A stretch of DNA of 64,000 bases, taken from Pseudomonas reidholzensis (GTDB taxonomy: Bacteria > Pseudomonadota > Gammaproteobacteria > Pseudomonadales > Pseudomonadaceae). This document shows positions 26,427-35,034 of the stretch, piece after piece. The position numbers and the translations under genes were made by a program. Under the pieces are notes generated by a model. It was not told where the DNA came from. It was given only the letters and a program-made list of their open reading frames with translations, and ran no database searches. Each line of letters starts with the position of its first letter. The first letter of the stretch is position 1. The DNA is taken from the NCBI RefSeq assembly GCF_900536025.1, contig NZ_UNOZ01000017.1, positions 186,001 through 250,000 on the forward strand, in the 5' to 3' direction.

Positions 26427-27365
26427 ATGCCAGTGTCTGATTCTCTGCTCTGGTCCCTCATGCAGCTCACCCGCCACGTCGACGCCAATGCCCCGCTCTG
26501 CTCGCTGATCCGCAGCCTGGCCACGCGCCCTGGGTTCGTCCCCACGCACCTGGCGCAGGTGCAGGTGCTGAGCTGGGATCACTACGTGGCCAGCAGCCCA
26601 CAGATCTACGAACCGAGCCTGATGATCCTTGCCCAGGGCAGCAAACTGGCGCGGCTGGGCCCGCGCACGCTGGAGTACGGCGCCGGCCATTACCTGGTGC
26701 AGGCACTGTCGGTGCCGTTCATGTGCGAGACCTTCGCCACCGCCGAGGCGCCGCTGCTGGGCGTGGCGGTGGACATCGACCGCACGGTGCTGAGCGAGCT
26801 GGTGCAGCACATGGCCCTGGCACCGGATGCCGAGGTGCAGGCGCAGACGCCGCAGTCGATGACCTCCGCGGCACTCGATGCGCCGATGCGCGAGAGCGTC
26901 GAGCGGCTGCTGCAGTGCCTGCAGGATCCGCTGGATGCCAAGGTGCTCGGCCCGGCGCGGGTGCGCGAGGTGCTCTACACCGCCCTGCGTGGGCCGCAGG
27001 CCGGGGTGTTGCGGGCGCTGGTCGAGCAGCAGGGGCACTTTGCCCGGATCGGCGCGGCGCTGGCGTACTTGCGCGAGCATTATGCCGAGCCGTTGAGCGT
27101 GGAGGCGCTGGCCAGTTGCGCGAACATGAGCGTGTCGACCTTCCACGAGCACTTCAAGCGCTGTACCGACATGGCGCCGATGCAATACCTCAAGCGCCTG
27201 CGCCTGCTCAAGGCACAGCAGATGCTGATCGGTGAAGGCCTGGGCGTGGCGCAGACGGCGCACCGGGTCGGGTACCAGAGCACCTCGCAGTTCAGCCGCG
27301 AATACAAGCGCCAGTTCGAGCACAGCCCGGGGGATGAGCAGCCTTACCAGAGCCTGCCGGTGTGA
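26427..27365 (+). CDS. AraC-family regulator (AraC_N type)
   Basis: A 312-residue regulator with an N-terminal AraC_N domain (about 30-160, e.g. Y-E-P-S-L-M-I-L-A-Q-G-S-K near 67) and a C-terminal double HTH (about 215-305: L-S-V-E-A-L-A-S-C-A-N-M-S-V-S-T-F-H-E-H-F-K and V-A-Q-T-A-H-R-V-G-Y-Q-S-T-S-Q-F-S-R-E-Y-K). This is the YqhC group, whose members activate aldehyde reductase genes; the divergent gene here is such a dehydrogenase. The start is uncertain: ATG 26427, ATG 26460 and GTG 26388 are all in frame and none has a strong ribosome-binding site. Confidence 0.9.
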   Translation: MPVSDSLLWSLMQLTRHVDANAPLCSLIRSLATRPGFVPTHLAQVQVLSWDHYVASSPQIYEPSLMILAQGSKLARLGPRTLEYGAGHYLVQALSVPFMCETFATAEAPLLGVAVDIDRTVLSELVQHMALAPDAEVQAQTPQSMTSAALDAPMRESVERLLQCLQDPLDAKVLGPARVREVLYTALRGPQAGVLRALVEQQGHFARIGAALAYLREHYAEPLSVEALASCANMSVSTFHEHFKRCTDMAPMQYLKRLRLLKAQQMLIGEGLGVAQTAHRVGYQSTSQFSREYKRQFEHSPGDEQPYQSLPV

Positions 27366-27381
27366 GGCCGGCGTGCCTGAT

Positions 27382-27978
27382 TCAATGACGTCCGACCATC
27401 GCCACGATGGTCGCCTGCAACTCCTGCTTGGCCTCGATGGCGTCGAGCTCGCCACCTGCCGCGGCCAATGACAACGCCTCCGCCGCCCCCAGCAACACCC
27501 GCAACCCCGCCGCCCCGACATCACCACGCGCTGCGAACGGCGCCAGGGCCAGCCGGCACTTCTCCAGAAACGGCCCCTCATACGCCCGCTTGAGCGCCTC
27601 CATTTCCGGCGAGCCGGCCAACGCCGCGCTCACCCCAGGAATCTCCCGCCCCTGGGTCATGACGCAATCGACATAGGCCTCGGCAATCACCCTCGCACGG
27701 CTTTCAAGCGTGGCCTCGGCGCACGCCAAGGCCGTATCGAGCATGGCCGTCTGGCGCGCGTCGTACTCCTGATACAGCGCCACCAACAACCCCATGCGCG
27801 TCTCGAAATGGTCATAGACCACCGGCTTGGTGACCCCCGCCTGCTCGGCCAGACGCCCCAGGCTCAAGGCGTCGGTGCCTTCCTCGCGGACCATCTGCCA
27901 GGCCATGTCGAGCAACTGCCGGCGCCGCTCTTCACGCGACAGGCGTTTACGTGGGGGGGATTTGTCATCGCTTGACAT
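27382..27978 (-). CDS. TetR-family transcriptional regulator
   Basis: A 198-residue TetR-type repressor: the N-terminal HTH covers residues 15-62 (R-R-Q-L-L-D-M-A-W-Q-M-V, then L-A-E-Q-A-G-V-T-K-P-V-V-Y-D-H-F) and the C-terminal part is an all-helical ligand-binding and dimer domain. It is divergent to the quinone reductase gene at 28071. The intergenic region holds an exact 11-bp palindrome and a near copy, the probable operator. Starts with ATG at 27978. Confidence 0.92.
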   Translation of the reverse strand: MSSDDKSPPRKRLSREERRRQLLDMAWQMVREEGTDALSLGRLAEQAGVTKPVVYDHFETRMGLLVALYQEYDARQTAMLDTALACAEATLESRARVIAEAYVDCVMTQGREIPGVSAALAGSPEMEALKRAYEGPFLEKCRLALAPFAARGDVGAAGLRVLLGAAEALSLAAAGGELDAIEAKQELQATIVAMVGRH

Positions 27979-27993
27979 CGACTACCTACCAAA

Positions 27994-28018
27994 AGTAACT
28001 TACCAACGGTAACTTACC
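27994..28018. promoter_or_regulatory. Probable TetR operator
   Basis: GGTAACTTACC (28008-28018) is a perfect 11-bp palindrome; AGTAACTTACC (27994-28004) is the same site with one mismatch, 14 bp away. The pair lies between the divergent tetR and quinone reductase genes, 16-40 bp from the tetR start codon, a position where binding would block both promoters. Confidence 0.72.
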
Positions 28019-28070
28019 TTGAGTATATAGCCCTCATGGCTATCCCGCACCCCTCCCTGGAGCGTCCCGC

Positions 28071-28670
28071 ATGAAAGCCTTGATCGTCATCGGCCACCAC
28101 GACCCCGACTCCCTCACCCATGCCCTAGCCCAGCAGGTCGCCGAAGGCTTGGCCAGCGCCGGCCACAGCAGCGAAATCGCCGACCTGGGCAAAGAAGCCT
28201 TCGACCCGCGCTTCAGCCTCGCCGACCATGCCGTGCACCGCCGCCTCGGCTCACCGCCCGCTGATGTCCTGGCCGAGCAAGCGCGTATCGAACGCGCCGA
28301 CGCGCTGGTGCTGGTCTACCCGATCTACTGGTGGTCCTTGCCAGCGCTGCTCAAGGGCTGGGTCGAGCGGGTATTCAGCAACGGTTGGGCGTTCGACTAC
28401 CACGCCGATGGCAAGCTGATCAAAAAGCTCGACGGCCTGCCGGTGCACCTGGTCGGTGTCGCCGGGGCCGACGCCGCTACCTTCGAACGGCACGGTTACG
28501 GCCACGCCATGGCGACCCAGATCGAACATGGCATCTTCGACTACTGCGGCGCGCGGGTGCTCGGCTCGACCCTGCTCGCCAACAGCGAAAGCCAAGACAA
28601 CCAGGCCAACCTGGCCCAGGCTCGGCAAGTGGGCCAGCGCCTGTTTGCCCACGCCGAGGCCGTCGCCTGA
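28071..28670 (+). CDS. NAD(P)H-dependent quinone oxidoreductase (flavodoxin-like fold)
   Basis: A 199-residue cytosolic flavoprotein of the NQO1/YwrO family, reducing quinones or similar electrophiles by two electrons. Features: M-K-A-L-I-V-I-G-H-H-D-P-D-S at the N-terminus (phosphate loop region), V-L-V-Y-P-I-Y-W-W-S-L-P-A-L-L-K-G-W near residue 82, the family signature, and R-V-F-S-N-G-W-A-F-D-Y near residue 100. It is controlled in all likelihood by the divergent TetR repressor and may be induced by quinones or other redox-active chemicals. Confidence 0.9.
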   Translation: MKALIVIGHHDPDSLTHALAQQVAEGLASAGHSSEIADLGKEAFDPRFSLADHAVHRRLGSPPADVLAEQARIERADALVLVYPIYWWSLPALLKGWVERVFSNGWAFDYHADGKLIKKLDGLPVHLVGVAGADAATFERHGYGHAMATQIEHGIFDYCGARVLGSTLLANSESQDNQANLAQARQVGQRLFAHAEAVA

Positions 28671-28711
28671 TAGCAACAGCTCACCGCCATCGCGGGGCCA
28701 GAGCGGCAAAC

Positions 28712-29102
28712 ACAAATCCTGGCGCTACCACGCGGTACTGCTCTCATAAACCAGCGAGAGCGCAGCGATTCGCCAGCCGTTGCCGTTGCCCTGGCCCTTG
28801 ATCTCGATCTTGATCTGGCCCTTGATCTGGCGTGTGATCTTGATCTACCGCGACTTCAGGAGGCCGAACGGAGGTCTTGCGGAGCGAGGTGACGGCCAGG
28901 AAGGCCGGCAAGGGCTGCGGGCCAGGAAGGCCCGTACAGCCCGGTCCTCGCGGGAGCAAGGCCGGAGTGAGGGAACCCGTAGCGCAGCGGAGGGCCGGAT
29001 GCAGGAGCCAAGACCTTTTGGTTACTTTTGGGGCGTTTGCCAAAAGTGACCCGCCGTAAGGGCGGAAGGGGCCAGTGGCCGCGCCACACCCAATGGATAA
29101 GC
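28712..29102 (+). repeat. Dispersed structured repeat, copy 2
   Basis: Full-length copy of about 390 bp. It starts with AAATCCTGGCGCT and AGCGAGAGCGCAGCGATTCG (both shared with copy 3), then a short GATCTTGATCT array (28799-28848), the CGCGACTTCAGGAGG block, and the 3' hairpin GGTTACTTTTGG (29020-29031) / CCAAAAGTGACC (29040-29051), and ends at GGATAAGC. The 145 bp after it, up to the sigma gene, hold two C8 tracts (29138-29145 and 29147-29154) and a Fur box. Confidence 0.88.
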
Positions 29103-29212
29103 CCACCCATTCCACCGCACGGGGATGCCAGCCCAGTCCCCCCCCGCCCCCCCCACCGTACCCCACCAATTCATCCCCCCCATTGCGATACCCCAAACGA
29201 CCCAGCTACCAT

Positions 29213-29227
29213 TGAGAACGATTCACA
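29213..29227 (+). promoter_or_regulatory. Fur box before the ECF sigma gene
   Basis: TGAGAACGATTCACA matches the 7-1-7 Fur core TGATAAT-n-ATTATCA at 10 of 14 positions, and resembles Fur boxes of other pseudomonad sigma genes. It lies 20 bp before the inferred TTG start at 29248 and predicts repression by iron. Confidence 0.65.
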
Positions 29228-29247
29228 CTCACACCGGATACCAGGCG

Positions 29248-29754
29248 TTGGACAGCACCTCGACCCGCAAGCTGGGCTTCTTCTTCAGCGACCACCACCG
29301 CTGGCTGCTCCAACACATCCACAAACGCCTGCGCAACCGCGCCGATGCCGAAGACACCGCAGCCGAAGCGTTCTGCCAGATGCTCGGTGCCCGCGTCGAC
29401 CCCGACAGCATCGAGCAACCCCGCGCCTACCTCTCGACCATCGCCCGCCGGCTGATCTTCGACCGCCACCGCCGCCGGCAACTCGAGCTCGCCTACCTCG
29501 AGCGCCTCGGCCACCTGCCGGAGCAGGTCGCCCCCTCGGCAGAAGAACAGCTGCTGCTGATCGAAGCTTTGGTGAGCATCGACCAGGTGCTCGACGGCTT
29601 GCCCGTGATCGTCAAGACCGCCTTCCTCTACAGCCAGCTCGACGGCATGAGCTACGTCGACATCGCCGCCAAGCTCGAGCTGTCCGAACGCACCGTCAGC
29701 CGCTACATGAAACAAGCCCTGCGCCAGTGCTACCTGAGCGAGCTGCAACCATGA
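29248..29754 (+). CDS. ECF sigma factor, FecI/FpvI-like
   Basis: A sigma-70 family ECF protein of about 168 residues. Region 2 lies at about 15-80 (A-D-A-E-D-T-A-A-E-A-F and P-R-A-Y-L-S-T-I-A-R-R-L-I-F-D) and region 4 at about 110-165 (M-S-Y-V-D-I-A-A-K-L-E-L-S-E-R-T-V-S-R-Y-M-K). There is no suitable ATG: the TTG at 29248 gives the usual FecI-family length, while the upstream ATG at 29125 would add 41 proline-rich residues and lie before the Fur box. It overlaps fecR by an ATGA and, with it and the STN receptor, makes a cell-surface signalling set. Confidence 0.88.
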   Translation: MDSTSTRKLGFFFSDHHRWLLQHIHKRLRNRADAEDTAAEAFCQMLGARVDPDSIEQPRAYLSTIARRLIFDRHRRRQLELAYLERLGHLPEQVAPSAEEQLLLIEALVSIDQVLDGLPVIVKTAFLYSQLDGMSYVDIAAKLELSERTVSRYMKQALRQCYLSELQP

Positions 29755-30728
29755 GCAGCCACCCGCTGGACAGCGTCACCGAGCAGGCCATCGACTGGAT
29801 GGTCGAACTCAACGCGCGCACCCCCGATGCCGCATTGCTGCGCCGCCTGGAGCACTGGCTGGGCCAGGACCCGCGCCACCAGCAGGCCTGGGATAGGCTG
29901 CAGCAGCGCCTCGGCCGCCCCTGCGCAGCCTTGCGCGCGCTCGACCAGCGCGCCCCCGGCCAGGCCGGCGAGGCCCGTCGGTTGTTGCTGCAACCAACCC
30001 GCTCGCGCCGCGACGTGCTGCGCAGCCTGGCCGGCCTCGGCCTGCTCGGTGGCGGCCTGTGGGCCGGCTGGCGCAGTGACAGCGCCCAGGCCTGGCTGGC
30101 CGACCTGCACACCGCCGCCGGCCAACGGCGCACCTACACCCTCGACGACGGCAGCCGCCTGAGCCTGAACAGCGCCAGTGCCGTCGACCTGCTGTTCGAT
30201 AGCCAGCAACGCCTGGTGGTCCTGCGCCACGGTGAGCTGCTGATCCAGGTCGCCAGTGACCCGCGTCGGCCGTTGCGCGTGCGCACCGCGCAAGGCCAGG
30301 TCGAGGCCTTGGGTACGCGTTTTCTGGTCAGCCAGGAGCCCGCCGCAACGCGGGTCGTGGTGCTCGAGCACAGCGTGCGTGCGAGCCTTGTCGATGGCCG
30401 CCATCAGGACCTGCAACAAGGCCAGGCCGCGCTGTTGCGGCCCAGCGGCATCGAGCGCCTGGGCGGCGAACAGCAGCAACGCGCCGCCTGGCTCGACGGC
30501 AAGCTGGAGGTGCTCGATGAGCCACTGCACGCGGTCATCGACGCCCTGCGCCCTTATCAGCGCGGCTATATCCGCCTGGCACCGACGATCCGTGACCTGC
30601 GCGTACAAGGGGTATTCCCGCTCGACCAGCCGCAGCAGGCCCTGGCGGCACTGGCGGAGACGCTGCCGGTCGAGCTTGAAAGCTACGGCCCGTGGCTGAC
30701 CTTGATCGGGCCGCGCCGTTCTAAGTGA
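29751..30728 (+). CDS. FecR-family anti-sigma/sigma regulator
   Basis: A 325-residue inner-membrane signalling protein. The cytoplasmic N-terminal DUF4880 part (about 5-50: A-I-D-W-M-V-E-L-N and W-L-G-Q-D-P-R-H-Q-Q-A-W) binds the sigma factor; one membrane helix follows near 92-110 (L-R-S-L-A-G-L-G-L-L-G-G-G-L-W-A-G); the periplasmic FecR domain (about 130-230) contains L-D-D-G-S-R-L-S-L-N-S-A-S. It senses the STN domain of the occupied receptor and releases or activates the sigma factor. Its ATG overlaps the sigma stop codon, so the two are translationally coupled. Confidence 0.92.
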   Translation: MSSHPLDSVTEQAIDWMVELNARTPDAALLRRLEHWLGQDPRHQQAWDRLQQRLGRPCAALRALDQRAPGQAGEARRLLLQPTRSRRDVLRSLAGLGLLGGGLWAGWRSDSAQAWLADLHTAAGQRRTYTLDDGSRLSLNSASAVDLLFDSQQRLVVLRHGELLIQVASDPRRPLRVRTAQGQVEALGTRFLVSQEPAATRVVVLEHSVRASLVDGRHQDLQQGQAALLRPSGIERLGGEQQQRAAWLDGKLEVLDEPLHAVIDALRPYQRGYIRLAPTIRDLRVQGVFPLDQPQQALAALAETLPVELESYGPWLTLIGPRRSK

Positions 30729-30737
30729 AAATATTTT

Positions 30738-30752
30738 TGAAAATCATTAGCA
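30738..30752 (+). promoter_or_regulatory. Fur box before the siderophore receptor gene
   Basis: TGAAAATCATTAGCA matches the Fur core TGATAAT-n-ATTATCA at 12 of 14 positions. It lies 69 bp before the receptor start codon, so the receptor seems to be repressed by iron in addition to any sigma-factor control. Confidence 0.75.
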
Positions 30753-30820
30753 AGCGTGTCCGGTTTTCATTTCTCGTCCCACCTATCTCCTGACAGCCAA
30801 TTCGAAATCGGGAGAACACC

Positions 30821-33250
30821 GTGCACAACAACTGGCCCCGCGCCCTGCCCCTCGTCGTCGCCCTGAGCAGCCTCAGTGCCCTCGCCCAGGCGCAGACCTT
30901 GTCGTTCAACCTGCCGGCGGCAAGCCTGGCCACCACGCTCAACCGCATCGCCAGCCAGAGCGGCCACATCATCGCCCTGGAGCCCGAACTGGTGCGCGGC
31001 AAGCAGGCGCCCGCAGTGGTCGGCCAGATGAGTGCCGAACAGGCCATGCAGGCCGCCCTGGCCGGCAGCGGCCTGCAATTGCGGGTCACCGCCAGCGGCC
31101 ACTTCAGCGTGGCCCCGGCCAGCCTCGGCGGCGACGTGATGGAGCTGGGCGCGACCAGCGTCACCGACAACTACCTGAATGCCACCAGCGAAGGCAGCGG
31201 CTCGTACGCCGCGCGCGCGGTAACCCTCGGCAAGGGCACCCACACGCTCAAGGAAATCCCCCAGTCGGTCACCGTGATCACCCGCAAGCAACTCGACGAC
31301 CAGGGCATCACCGACCTCAAGGACGCGCTCAACCACACCACCGGTATCGTCGGCGCGCAAGGCATCGGCCCGGGCATGGTGATCACCTCGCGCGGGTTCC
31401 AGATCGACGACTGGCAGTACGACGGCGTGCCGATCCCGCGGAACAACTACTCGCTGGGCAACTGGGCCACCCAGGACCTGGTGTTCTTCGACCGCGTCGA
31501 GATCCTGCGGGGTTCCTCCGGCCTGCTGCAGGGCACCGGCAGCCCGGGCGGCGCGATCAACCTGGTGCGCAAGCGCGGCCAGGCCGCACCGACCGTGAGC
31601 ATTACCGGCAAGGCCGGCTCGTGGGACCACTACGGCCTGCAACTGGACGCCGGCGGGCCGCTGACCAGCAGCGGCAACGTGCGCGGGCGGGTGGTGGTCG
31701 ACGAAGACCAGAGCGACAGCTTCATCGACTACCAGTGGAGCAAGACCCACTCGCTGTACGGCGCACTGGACATCGACCTGAACGACTCGACGACGATTGG
31801 CGGCGGCATCAGCTACAGCCGTGAGCAGTCACGGCCGATGCTGCGCGGCATCCCCCGTTACACCACCGGCAAGGCCGTGGACCTGCCCCGCTCGACCTAC
31901 ACCGGTGCCCGCTGGAGCCGCGCCGAAACCGACGCCACCACCTACTACCTCGACCTGGAGCACCGCTTCAACGACGACTGGGCGTTCAAGGCTGCCGCCG
32001 TGCGCATGGACGAGACCAACACCTCCACCCACCAGCGCGTGCAGTCGAGCGGCCAGGGCGTGGCCGCCGATGGCAGCGGCTTGACCTACGCCGACTGGAT
32101 CACCGACTTCCACAACACCAAGCTGGGCCTGGACATGAACGTGGTCGGTCACTTCGACACTGGCGCCCTGGCCCACGAAATCACCCTGGGCGGCAACTAC
32201 TCGAAGCTGACCTCGGATGACGCCTACTGGCGCAAGTTCAGCCCCACCACCGACAACCTCTTCGACATCGACCACGACCGCCCGGAGCCGAGCCGCGACA
32301 GTTTGCTCGCCGGCCCAATCGGTCGCCACAACAAGGCCAGCTATGACATTCGGCAGAAGGGCCTGTACGGCGCCTGGCGCATCAAGCCAACCGAGGACCT
32401 GACCCTGGTCGTCGGCACCCGTGTCAGCTGGTTCGACTACAGCTGGGATTCGATCGACTTCAACAACCCGACCGACGCCGGCACCCGCTATCCGACCAGC
32501 CGCATGACCGAGTCGGGCGAAGTGACCCCGTACGCCGGCTTCGTCTACGACCTGACCCGCGAGTGGTCGTGGTACGCCAGCTACACCGACGTGTTCACCC
32601 CGCAGACCGAGCGTGCGGCCGGCGAAACAGCGCTCAAGCCGATCATCGGCAGCAACTACGAGACCGGCTTCAAAGGCGAACTGTTCGATGGCCGGGTCAA
32701 CACCTCGATCGCGGTGTTCCGCTACGACCAGGAAAACCGCGCGGTCACCGACATGAACTCGGAGTGTGGCGACTATTTCTGCTCGATGGCCTCGGGCAAG
32801 GTGCGCAGCCAAGGTGTCGAAGCCGAGATCAGCGGTGAAGTGGTCAGCGGCCTGCAACTGTTCGCCGGCTACACCTACAACACCACCAAGTACCTCGACG
32901 ATCCGGACAACGAGGGCCGCACGTTCAGCCAGTGGACACCCAAGCACATGCTGCGCACCTGGGCCGACTACACCCTGCCAGTGGACGGCCAGCGCTGGAG
33001 CACCGGCCTGGGCTTCACCACCCAGAGCCACACCCTGGGCTACGAAAGCACCTACACCGTGCCGGGCTACACCGTCTGGAGCGGCCGCGTGGCCTACCAG
33101 CTGACCCCGGAAATCAACCTGGCGGTTAACGCCAACAACCTCTTCGACAAGAAGTACTGGGTAGCGGGCTTCAACCAGCTCAACGGCAGCAACAACTACG
33201 GCGAGCCGCGCAACTTCATGCTGACGGTCAAGTACACGCCGCAGTTCTGA
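30821..33250 (+). CDS. TonB-dependent siderophore receptor with STN signalling domain (FpvA/FhuE type)
   Basis: Outer-membrane receptor of 809 residues. After a signal peptide (to about 24) comes the secretin/TonB short N-terminal domain (about 25-100: L-S-F-N-L-P-A-A-S-L-A-T-T-L-N-R-I-A), which talks to FecR, then the plug (about 130-250: K-E-I-P-Q-S-V-T-V-I-T and V-E-I-L-R-G-S-S-G-L-L-Q-G-T-G-S-P-G-G) and a 22-strand barrel ending in Q-F. This plug sequence is of the FpvA/FhuE ferric hydroxamate or pyoverdine class. GTG start with GGAG 6 nt upstream. The set sigma-fecR-receptor is complete and the receptor has its own Fur box; the ligand is not determinable. Confidence 0.94.
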   Translation: MHNNWPRALPLVVALSSLSALAQAQTLSFNLPAASLATTLNRIASQSGHIIALEPELVRGKQAPAVVGQMSAEQAMQAALAGSGLQLRVTASGHFSVAPASLGGDVMELGATSVTDNYLNATSEGSGSYAARAVTLGKGTHTLKEIPQSVTVITRKQLDDQGITDLKDALNHTTGIVGAQGIGPGMVITSRGFQIDDWQYDGVPIPRNNYSLGNWATQDLVFFDRVEILRGSSGLLQGTGSPGGAINLVRKRGQAAPTVSITGKAGSWDHYGLQLDAGGPLTSSGNVRGRVVVDEDQSDSFIDYQWSKTHSLYGALDIDLNDSTTIGGGISYSREQSRPMLRGIPRYTTGKAVDLPRSTYTGARWSRAETDATTYYLDLEHRFNDDWAFKAAAVRMDETNTSTHQRVQSSGQGVAADGSGLTYADWITDFHNTKLGLDMNVVGHFDTGALAHEITLGGNYSKLTSDDAYWRKFSPTTDNLFDIDHDRPEPSRDSLLAGPIGRHNKASYDIRQKGLYGAWRIKPTEDLTLVVGTRVSWFDYSWDSIDFNNPTDAGTRYPTSRMTESGEVTPYAGFVYDLTREWSWYASYTDVFTPQTERAAGETALKPIIGSNYETGFKGELFDGRVNTSIAVFRYDQENRAVTDMNSECGDYFCSMASGKVRSQGVEAEISGEVVSGLQLFAGYTYNTTKYLDDPDNEGRTFSQWTPKHMLRTWADYTLPVDGQRWSTGLGFTTQSHTLGYESTYTVPGYTVWSGRVAYQLTPEINLAVNANNLFDKKYWVAGFNQLNGSNNYGEPRNFMLTVKYTPQF

Positions 33251-33257
33251 ACCCGGC

Positions 33258-33803
33258 TCAGTCCGCCAGGGGCCACTGCGCCAAGGGCCAGTATCGGCCC
33301 TTGCGCGACTCGAAGAGGGTGAAGTGGCGGGCCGTCAGGTAGAAGTCCGCTGCCGTGCTGGCCTCCGGCACCTGGCCGTGAAAATCGCGTGACAAGGTCA
33401 GGTGCGGGCGGTATTCGCGCTGTTGCTGGGCAATGCCCAGGGGCAGCGCCGCTTGCTCCAGGGCATAGACCAACTGGCGCAAGGCCGGTGGGGTTTCGCT
33501 CGCTTCCAGCACCAGCACGCCCGGCCGCGGCCAGACCTGCAAACGGTCCAGCACCACCCGTAATGGCCCGCCAGGGCGCTTGAGGTTGTCGACCGCAGCG
33601 CACAGCGCGGGCACCTGCGCGGCCTCCACATCGCCCACGAACAGCAAGGTCAGGTGGAAGTTTTCCGCCGGCACCGGCTTGCCACTGCGCAGGTTCAGTG
33701 CACGTCGCCAATGCGCCATCTCGCGGCGCTGCGCATCGCTGACCGTGAGGGCAAAGAACACCCGCTTGAACGGGGTGCCGCTGGGTCGGGCTTCCTTGGC
33801 CAT
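33258..33803 (-). CDS. thpR: RNA 2',3'-cyclic phosphodiesterase (ThpR/LigT)
   Basis: A 181-residue member of the 2H phosphoesterase superfamily. Both HxTx motifs are present: H50-L-T-L and H134-L-T-L, each in a hydrophobic strand. E. coli ThpR hydrolyses 2',3'-cyclic phosphodiesters to 2'-phosphomonoesters and can ligate tRNA halves in reverse. The start region R-V-F-F-A-L-T-V-S near residue 14 is typical. Its stop is 8 bp from the stop of the convergent receptor gene. Confidence 0.9.
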   Translation of the reverse strand: MAKEARPSGTPFKRVFFALTVSDAQRREMAHWRRALNLRSGKPVPAENFHLTLLFVGDVEAAQVPALCAAVDNLKRPGGPLRVVLDRLQVWPRPGVLVLEASETPPALRQLVYALEQAALPLGIAQQQREYRPHLTLSRDFHGQVPEASTAADFYLTARHFTLFESRKGRYWPLAQWPLAD

Positions 33804-34018
33804 GGGGGCTCCAGAATGATGGGACGGGTGCCCTGAGTGTACCGTTTCGCTGCGCATTCCAGGACCAAAGCGCGAGTTGAAACGTTTGCGCACGCTGCAG
33901 GCCATTACACCAAAGTCCCCCAGCGCAGATGTAACAAGAAGTACAAAGTCGTTTCACGATTGTTTATGCTGGCGGGCTCACGCCATGGCGCATGGCCATT
34001 TTCGACAAGTGTCCGTTC

Positions 34019-34918
34019 ATGAAAATCGCACTCGTACTCCTCTTCGTCCTCTCGATCGCCTATGTTCACCTGCGCGGTCGGGTTCGCCACAAGCTGACGC
34101 GTCAGCTGGGCGACCACTCCAGTTTCCTCGCCCCGATCAACAGCTTTCTGTACCTGTTTTCCCGGCACCCGGCCACGCCTTACCTGCCGGTGGAGGCCTT
34201 CCCCGAGCTGCAGCCGCTGAAGGACCATTGGCAGGAGATCCGCGCAGAAGCCCAGCAACTGCTGCACGTCGGCGAAATCAAGAAGTCTGAAAACTATGAC
34301 GACGTCGGGTTCAACTCGTTCTTCAAGAGCGGCTGGAAGCGCTTCTACCTCAAGTGGTACGGCGAGAGCCACCCCTCGGCGATGAGCCTGTGCCCGCGCA
34401 CCACCGAGCTGCTGCAAGGCATCGGCACGGTCAAGGCGGCGATGTTCGCCACCCTGCCGCCGGGCGCCAAGCTGGTCCGCCACCGTGATCCGTACGCCGG
34501 GTCGTATCGCTATCACCTGGGCCTGGACACGCCGAACGACGACGGCTGCTACATCGACGTCGACGGCGAGAAGTACGCTTGGCGCGACGGCGAGGCGGTG
34601 ATGTTCGACGAGACCTACATCCACTACGCCGCCAACACCACCGAGCACAACCGGATCATCCTGTTCTGCGATGTCGAGCGCCCGCTCAAGTACCGCTGGG
34701 CGACAGCCTTCAACCGCTGGTTCAGCCGCAAGGTGATGGCCGCCGCCGCCGCGCCCAACGATGCCAATGACAAGACCGGCGGGATCAACCGCCTGTTCAC
34801 CCGCATCTACAAGATCCGCGAGCGCGGCAAGGCGCTGAAGAAGCGCAATCGCACGCGCTACTACCTGGAAAAATGGCTGGTGGTCGCAGCCTTGGTGCTG
34901 GTGTTCATTTACATCTGA
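34019..34918 (+). CDS. lpxO: Lipid A 2-hydroxylase LpxO (aspartyl/asparaginyl beta-hydroxylase family)
   Basis: A 299-residue Fe(II)/2-oxoglutarate dioxygenase bound to the inner membrane by helices at both ends (about 3-16 and 282-298). It hydroxylates C2 of a secondary acyl chain of lipid A on the cytoplasmic side. Iron ligands fit H155-R-D157 in L-V-R-H-R-D-P-Y and H202 in Y-I-H-Y-A-A, with R212 for 2-oxoglutarate in N-R-I-I-L-F-C-D. Length and the D-D-V-G-F-N-S-F-F-K-S-G-W-K-R-F-Y segment near 94 are typical of LpxO. No strong ribosome-binding site is seen; a start nine codons upstream (33992) is possible. Confidence 0.92.
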   Translation: MKIALVLLFVLSIAYVHLRGRVRHKLTRQLGDHSSFLAPINSFLYLFSRHPATPYLPVEAFPELQPLKDHWQEIRAEAQQLLHVGEIKKSENYDDVGFNSFFKSGWKRFYLKWYGESHPSAMSLCPRTTELLQGIGTVKAAMFATLPPGAKLVRHRDPYAGSYRYHLGLDTPNDDGCYIDVDGEKYAWRDGEAVMFDETYIHYAANTTEHNRIILFCDVERPLKYRWATAFNRWFSRKVMAAAAAPNDANDKTGGINRLFTRIYKIRERGKALKKRNRTRYYLEKWLVVAALVLVFIYI

Positions 34919-35034
34919 CAGCTCGGTCGGCGGCGCTGGCGAAGGGCTATCGCCGTCCGACCATCGTCACCCTTCCCTGCGCCCACCTTCGACTAGCCTG
35001 AAAGCTCCTGACGCAACCTCACAAGGTGAAGACA

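Noticed and set aside
25227..27581. A 784-codon open frame running on the minus strand through the alcohol dehydrogenase gene and the whole AraC gene region
   Set aside because: Only the 350 codons from 26279 are real. Upstream the frame is the antisense of the divergent AraC gene, open only because of high-GC codon bias.
29125..29247. ATG 29125 as the sigma factor start
   Set aside because: It would add 41 proline-rich residues unlike the family and place the Fur box within the gene.
29028..29750. In-frame 5' extension of the FecR gene over the sigma gene
   Set aside because: This part of the frame is the shadow of the sigma gene; FecR homology begins at the ATG 29751, which overlaps the sigma stop.
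30728..30740. AATATTTTTG before the siderophore receptor as another copy of the AAAAATATTC motif
   Set aside because: It lacks the final C/G and overlaps a good Fur box, so it is better explained as part of that AT-rich promoter.
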